Positions 60,522 through 64,000 of a DNA stretch of 64,000 nucleotides are shown in pieces. Every line of letters begins with the position of its first letter. The first letter of the stretch is position 1. Where the stretch lies: the NCBI GenBank assembly GCA_020845955.1, contig JADLEU010000100.1, positions 1 through 64,000 of the forward strand. Reading direction: 5' to 3'. This DNA comes from Anaerolineales bacterium (GTDB lineage: Bacteria; Chloroflexota; Anaerolineae; Anaerolineales; UBA6663). The notes beneath the pieces were generated by a model that saw nothing but the letters and a program-made list of their open reading frames with translations, was not told the DNA's origin and did not search any database. The translations under genes were made by a program, and so were the position numbers.

Positions 60522-61805
60522 CCCGTCATCGCGGCTTGCTGGGCTCGGTGCCCAGCCGCCAGCCAACTGCTCTACCACTCCCAAAACCGCCGTGCCGGCC
60601 CAGCGAAAGCCGGCCTCGCTCAAGCGCTCGGCTGAGTCGGACGGCGTGTGCACCGATCGGACGGCTGCACCAGTCGTCACCAGCGAAATCGCGTCCAAGC
60701 CTGCGTCGGCGAACGGCAGATGGTCGTACAACGTGCCGACCAAGGGCAAACGTTGCAGCTGCCAACCTCGGGCTGCGCACACGGCCCGCACCGCCTGGGC
60801 CACTGCCGCATTCGCGCTGCCGATATAGGCCAGCGGGCCATCGGTGCCGATGCCATCGAGGTTCAGCACCCGCACCCGCTCTGGCGCATCCCATTCGCCG
60901 CGCGCCGCGGCCGCCTGCACGAACGCCGCCGCGCCCTGCAAGCCAAGCTCCTCAGCCCCGGTAAACACGAACGTCAGCCGCACTGGCGGAGCGTCCTGGC
61001 AGAAGTGCTCGGCCAGGTGCAGGAGCAGGCCGGCGCCAGAGGCGTTATCGACGGCGCCGGGCGAGGCGTTGCCCGCGCCGGCCAGGTAGAGTAGCAGCAC
61101 CGGCGCGCCTGCGAGCAGCGCGATCAAGCCGCTGACCGCCGCCGCGGACGTCACTGCCGGCCATACCATGCGGAACAGCGTCAGGACCTCAAAGACGCTG
61201 GCCGCCGCCACGGCCACGGCGATCAGGCCTATGCGGACCACCAGCGGCAGGACCTGGCTCTTGCTGTCCCAATGCGCGACTAGGTAGAGGTGCGGCGCGG
61301 CAGCCGCGGCAGGCGGCTGCCAGCGCGCGACGAGGTTGGCCGTGGCATAGCGCCGCCCCAGTCGGCGCGGCCACCGCAGAGCGGCCAGCATCAGCCCCAG
61401 GAGGGGCGACTGCCCCGAACCGGTCTGCGCTACATCAACTGGCCCGGCCGCCAGCCGCGTGGCCGCGCGGCTCAACCGGCCGGCGAAGCCCACTAACAGC
61501 AGGAGCAGCAGCGCCGGCAGGACTGCTAAACCCGGCCAGCCGGACCAGGCCCAGAAAGTGAGCACGATGAGGACTTGGGCCGCACCCAGCAGCAGGGCAA
61601 TGGCGATATCGGGACCGGTCGAGCATTCGAACGGCTGCTCCTCGACCTCGCAGCCCAGCATCCGCAGGCGCCGGTTCAGGAAGGCGCGCGCCCGCGCTTC
61701 GCCGGGCGATCCAACCCGGCGCGGATAGGACATTGCGCGCGCCTCGTCGAGGGCCGCGAGAGGATCGAACGTTATGCGCGGGTTGTGAGAGGCAGATGCA
61801 GCCAC
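60510..61805 (-). CDS. M28-family membrane peptidase-like protein
   Basis: About 431 residues from a GTG at 61805 (VAASASHNPRITFDPLAALD). The open frame extends to 61913 but would overlap the upstream gene. M28 zinc-peptidase blocks: HLYLVAHWDSKSQ (H and D), GAVDNASGAGLLLHLAEHF (D), VFTGAEELGLQGAAAFVQ with the catalytic and metal Glu pair, and a late YDHLPFADAGLDAISLVTTG plus HTPSD. Membrane segments lie near residues 70-105 and 190-260, inserted inside the catalytic fold. The layout is typical of integral membrane aminopeptidase-like proteins of unknown substrate. Good family match, function open. Confidence 0.82.
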   Translation of the reverse strand: MAASASHNPRITFDPLAALDEARAMSYPRRVGSPGEARARAFLNRRLRMLGCEVEEQPFECSTGPDIAIALLLGAAQVLIVLTFWAWSGWPGLAVLPALLLLLLVGFAGRLSRAATRLAAGPVDVAQTGSGQSPLLGLMLAALRWPRRLGRRYATANLVARWQPPAAAAAPHLYLVAHWDSKSQVLPLVVRIGLIAVAVAAASVFEVLTLFRMVWPAVTSAAAVSGLIALLAGAPVLLLYLAGAGNASPGAVDNASGAGLLLHLAEHFCQDAPPVRLTFVFTGAEELGLQGAAAFVQAAAARGEWDAPERVRVLNLDGIGTDGPLAYIGSANAAVAQAVRAVCAARGWQLQRLPLVGTLYDHLPFADAGLDAISLVTTGAAVRSVHTPSDSAERLSEAGFRWAGTAVLGVVEQLAGGWAPSPASRDDGSGI

Positions 61806-61854
61806 GGTTCGCCCTGAGCTTAGGCGCGCGTCCGGCCGGGCGGGACGCCGCGCG

Positions 61855-62979
61855 TCAGGCCGCCTCCCTGAGAGAAAGCGCAAAAGCGCCCAGCGCGGCT
61901 GGCAAGAGAGCACCCGGCTGCGCGAAGATCAGCGGCGCGCCTTGCGTCAGGGCCAGCGGCTGCTGGCGGTCATACGGGATCACCAGCCGGGGCGGCCCGC
62001 CGAGGGCCTTCTCCACCGCCGACAGGGGCAGGTTATGCTCTGGCGAGACGTGGTTGAGGACGGTGTAGGCCAGGCCGCCGCTGGGTCGCGCGCTGGCCAG
62101 GACCTGCAGGATGCCCACCGCCGTGTGCACCGCGCAGACCTCGGGGGTGCACACGACCAGGACCTGCTCTGACGCGCCCAGGGCCGTCCAGGTCGCTTCA
62201 TCCAGCGTCGGCGCCGCATCGACAATCACGTCGGTGAAGAACACCAGCAGCGCGTCCAGCACCGCGCGGAACGTCGGCGCTGCCAGGCCGGCGCGCACGG
62301 GCTGGGCGGGCGCCGCCAGCACTAGCAATCCCGAATCGTGCCGGAGGAGATGATGGGCCACGGTGGTGGAATCAGGCGCCGCCGGCAGGTTGGCCCAGCT
62401 CACCGGTACAGGCAACCGTAAGTGCAGCGACACGTGGCCGCCCGACGGCGATAGGTCGACCAAGCACACCCGCCGGCCGGCGCGCAGCCGAGCGCCTGCC
62501 AGGGTGATGGCGCAGGTTGTCGTCCCGGTCCCGCCGCGCAGCCCAATGACCGTGGTTACCCGGCCCAGGTTGGCCTGGGCATTGTGGCCAGGAGCGGCTT
62601 GGCGCCGTTCGGCCGACTGCTTGAGCAGATCGGCGACGCGCCGATAGAGGATGTCCGCATCATAGGGCTTGGCCAGGTAGCTGTCGGCCCCAGCTTCCAC
62701 GGCCGCGTCAAAGTCGGCCGTTTGGGCGCGAGCGGTGAGGATGAGAATGGGCGTGTTCTGCGTTTTGGAGTCGGCCCGCAGCCGCCGCGTGACCTCGTGG
62801 CCGTCCAGGTCCGGCATCATTAGGTCAAGCACAATCAGATCGTAGCTGTCGCTGGCAGCCAGGCGCAGGCCTTCCTCGCCGCGCGCGGCCAGGGTGATCT
62901 CATGGCCAAGCTTGGCGAGCGTCACCCGCAGCAGCCCGCGCACGTCGGCATCGTCGTCGACAACCAGCAGTTTCGCCAT
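61855..62979 (-). CDS. receiver domain fused to a CpaE/MinD-like ATPase domain
   Basis: A 374-residue fusion. Residues 1-122 are a response-regulator receiver (VVDDDADV, phospho-acceptor D52 in VLDLMMPDLDG, Lys104 in YLAKPYDADI). Residues about 138-370 are a CpaE/ParA-like domain. The P-loop reads R148-G-G-T-G-T-T-T instead of K-G-G-x-G-K-T/S, so both lysines normally needed for ATP hydrolysis are missing. Such proteins place type IV pili or Flp pili in other bacteria. The upstream gene overlaps it (TGATG), so the two are probably co-translated. No pilus gene is in the window. Confidence 0.82.
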   Translation of the reverse strand: MAKLLVVDDDADVRGLLRVTLAKLGHEITLAARGEEGLRLAASDSYDLIVLDLMMPDLDGHEVTRRLRADSKTQNTPILILTARAQTADFDAAVEAGADSYLAKPYDADILYRRVADLLKQSAERRQAAPGHNAQANLGRVTTVIGLRGGTGTTTCAITLAGARLRAGRRVCLVDLSPSGGHVSLHLRLPVPVSWANLPAAPDSTTVAHHLLRHDSGLLVLAAPAQPVRAGLAAPTFRAVLDALLVFFTDVIVDAAPTLDEATWTALGASEQVLVVCTPEVCAVHTAVGILQVLASARPSGGLAYTVLNHVSPEHNLPLSAVEKALGGPPRLVIPYDRQQPLALTQGAPLIFAQPGALLPAALGAFALSLREAA

Positions 62980-63506
62980 CAGGCGGCCTTGCCGTGTGCG
63001 GTCTGGGCAACGAGCTCGATCCGGGCACGGTTCACCAGGATCACCCCGCCCGAGAAGCTCGTTTCCCCATGCAGGGTCGGCACGGCCGCAGCGTTGTACA
63101 CCTGAACGAAACGTCCGATGCCTGCCACCAGCAGCTCAACCGCGTCAAACTGGCGCACGACTTCGACCGTGCCCTGCACCTCGTACTCCGGCGTGGTCAG
63201 GAGCACCGGCACCGGGAACACCCGCGTATACCCGCCGCGCGCCAGGCCTTGGGGGCCGAGATCTTCGCGCCGCGCCAGCACGATCAGCGTCACCTGGGCC
63301 TTGACCAGGTGCGCGGCCTCATACTGGGCCACGATCTTGGCCGGCTGCTGCAGACGCGAAAAGTACACATCCTCAATTTCAAGGAGCGATGTGGTGGCAT
63401 CATTGAGCAACCCGATCAGCCCGTGCGGGCCGACCGCAACCCGGCAGGAAATCCGGTGTGCTTCCGTCAGCATATCGGCATTAACAAGGTTGCGTGAGGT
63501 GAGCAT
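62979..63506 (-). CDS. conserved protein of unknown function, partner of the receiver-CpaE fusion
   Basis: A 175-residue protein from the ATG at 63506, which has a perfect AGGAGG box about 6 nt upstream. It is soluble, mostly beta: RISCRVAVGPHGLIGLLNDA, LLEIEDVYFSRLQQPAKIVA, LVKAQVTLIVLARREDLGPQ, TVEVVRQFDAVELLVAGIGR. The pattern suggests a roadblock- or PilZ-like small fold, but no named family was recognised. Its stop overlaps the ATG of the receiver-CpaE gene. First gene of its operon. Confidence 0.72.
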   Translation of the reverse strand: MLTSRNLVNADMLTEAHRISCRVAVGPHGLIGLLNDATTSLLEIEDVYFSRLQQPAKIVAQYEAAHLVKAQVTLIVLARREDLGPQGLARGGYTRVFPVPVLLTTPEYEVQGTVEVVRQFDAVELLVAGIGRFVQVYNAAAVPTLHGETSFSGGVILVNRARIELVAQTAHGKAA

Positions 63507-63572
63507 GCGCCCTCCTGGCGCCAGTCGAGCGTAACCTGTGGTTAGACCGAGACACACCGGTTAACGCAGCCA

Positions 63573-63600
63573 ATTCTATGCTAACCGTCGCAAATGGCAA
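63573..63600 (-). promoter_or_regulatory. promoter for the 63506-60510 operon
   Basis: Minus-strand TTGCCA (63600-63595), 16-bp spacer, TAGAAT (63578-63573), giving a leader of about 60 nt. Confidence 0.5.
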
Positions 63601-63687
63601 TCGAGCCGCCTGGCGCCCGCGGCGCAGCGAAAGGAACGAATGCGGCCGGCCCTCGGTAAAGGGTAGGTGAGCTTTCCAGATCGGCTG

Positions 63688-63840
63688 TTGACAATTGACC
63701 TATCTCGACTAAAACTAAACTGGAGACGGCCGGCCGCCTGCGAGGCCGGAGCTATGGAAATTTTCCAAGGAGGTGCGCGGCGCAAAGTCCAAGAGCAGCC
63801 CAGTCGTGCAGATCAGAGCCTTTTTGTGAGGAGAAAGAAG
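63688..63840 (+). promoter_or_regulatory. promoter and leader of the right-edge lipoprotein gene
   Basis: TTGACA (63688-63693), 16-bp spacer, weak TAAAAC (63710-63715). The leader of about 115 nt contains a near-palindrome TGGAAATTTTCCA and GC-rich pairing between GGCCGG copies. A GAGGAG box lies about 10 nt before the ATG at 63841. Nothing else was seen in the 63507-63840 gap. Confidence 0.45.
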
Positions 63841-64000
63841 ATGCTCGTACGCAAGCCAGTTTGGATCGTCGCCAGCGGCCTCGTCGCGCTGGCACTGCTC
63901 GTTGGGGCCTGCACACCCGGTGCCGCCGCCGTGCCCACCCAGGCGCCCCAGCCGACGTCGGCGCCGAGCAACACCCAGGCGCCCCAGCCTACCACACCCC
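63841..64000 (+). CDS. lipoprotein, partial (cut by window edge)
   Basis: The first 53 codons of a lipoprotein: MLVRKPVWIVASGLVALALL, lipobox LVGAC with Cys about residue 24, then a repeated linker (PTQAPQPTSAPSNTQAPQP). This start is typical of Chloroflexota ABC-transporter solute-binding proteins, but the binding domain lies outside the window, so the class cannot be confirmed. Confidence 0.8.
   Translation, partial: MLVRKPVWIVASGLVALALLVGACTPGAAAVPTQAPQPTSAPSNTQAPQPTTP

Noticed and set aside
63688-63840. Cyclic-di-GMP (GEMM-I) riboswitch before the right-edge lipoprotein
   Set aside because: The heptamer CGCAAAG matches part of the core, but the partner GGCAAACC and the second helix GGTAGG are missing.

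Overview
The window is GC-rich and gene-dense bacterial chromosome. It has no rRNA, no tRNA that I can recognise, no CRISPR array and no insertion sequence. Its make-up points to the phylum Chloroflexota (Anaerolineae-like). The signs are many TPR membrane proteins, lipoproteins with Thr/Pro-rich linkers, an excisionase-type HTH fused to a Clp N domain, a V4R-domain protein, a CpaE-like receiver/ATPase fusion, a CysM-Mec-CysO-MoeZ cysteine cluster, and no outer-membrane biogenesis genes. This placement is inferred from gene content, not from a phylogenetic marker.

Layout. 1-8482 (mostly minus strand) looks like a compatible-solute module. It holds a partial MscS channel, a GH13_18 phosphorylase, an MFS transporter and, beyond an AlkA-like glycosylase and an Ada-like CxxC protein, a tightly overlapping operon of GT4 glycosyltransferase, USP-USP-GpgS fusion and histidine phosphatase. 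Read together these suggest synthesis, further glycosylation, recycling and release of glucosylglycerate. 8905-11953 encodes a small acidic protein and two membrane proteins of matching topology, one with TPRs. 12020-13797 is etfAB. 13991-20147 holds a receiver protein, a TPR protein, a lipoprotein, HIT, YqeY, a PgpH-like HD phosphodiesterase and YbeY. 20195-24073 is a sulfur-carrier cysteine pathway (cysM, mec, cysO, a DUF4395-like gene, moeZ) behind a consensus promoter and a structured leader.

24166-26225 encodes the HTH-ClpN fusion and a GT87-like membrane protein. 26338-30104 encodes a 2-oxoacid (pyruvate) dehydrogenase E1alpha, E1beta and E2 and a small protein. 30782-36805 (minus) carries rny, recX, a possible non-coding transcript, a GT39-like membrane glycosyltransferase and recA. 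36903-43502 (plus) carries GNAT, V4R and ComEA proteins, a disrupted ORF region, an ECF sigma/anti-sigma pair and an ABC exporter. 43541-49257 (minus) carries a hydrolase, arginase, a GH2 enzyme, an acyltransferase remnant and a LysM lipoprotein. 49343-64000 carries a TPR protein, a degenerate HD/OB protein, FmdB, small metabolic proteins, an ABC-F ATPase behind a candidate uORF attenuator, M23 and YkuD envelope enzymes, an M28 membrane peptidase, the receiver-CpaE fusion with a partner, and the start of a lipoprotein.

Regulatory style. Many promoters are TATAAT boxes preceded by TG one base upstream. In several cases the start codon lies only 6-9 nt after the box, which predicts leaderless mRNAs. 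Three places (upstream of cysM, recX and the ABC-F gene) combine a good promoter, a long leader and an intrinsic terminator. These are the best candidates for undescribed RNA-level regulation.
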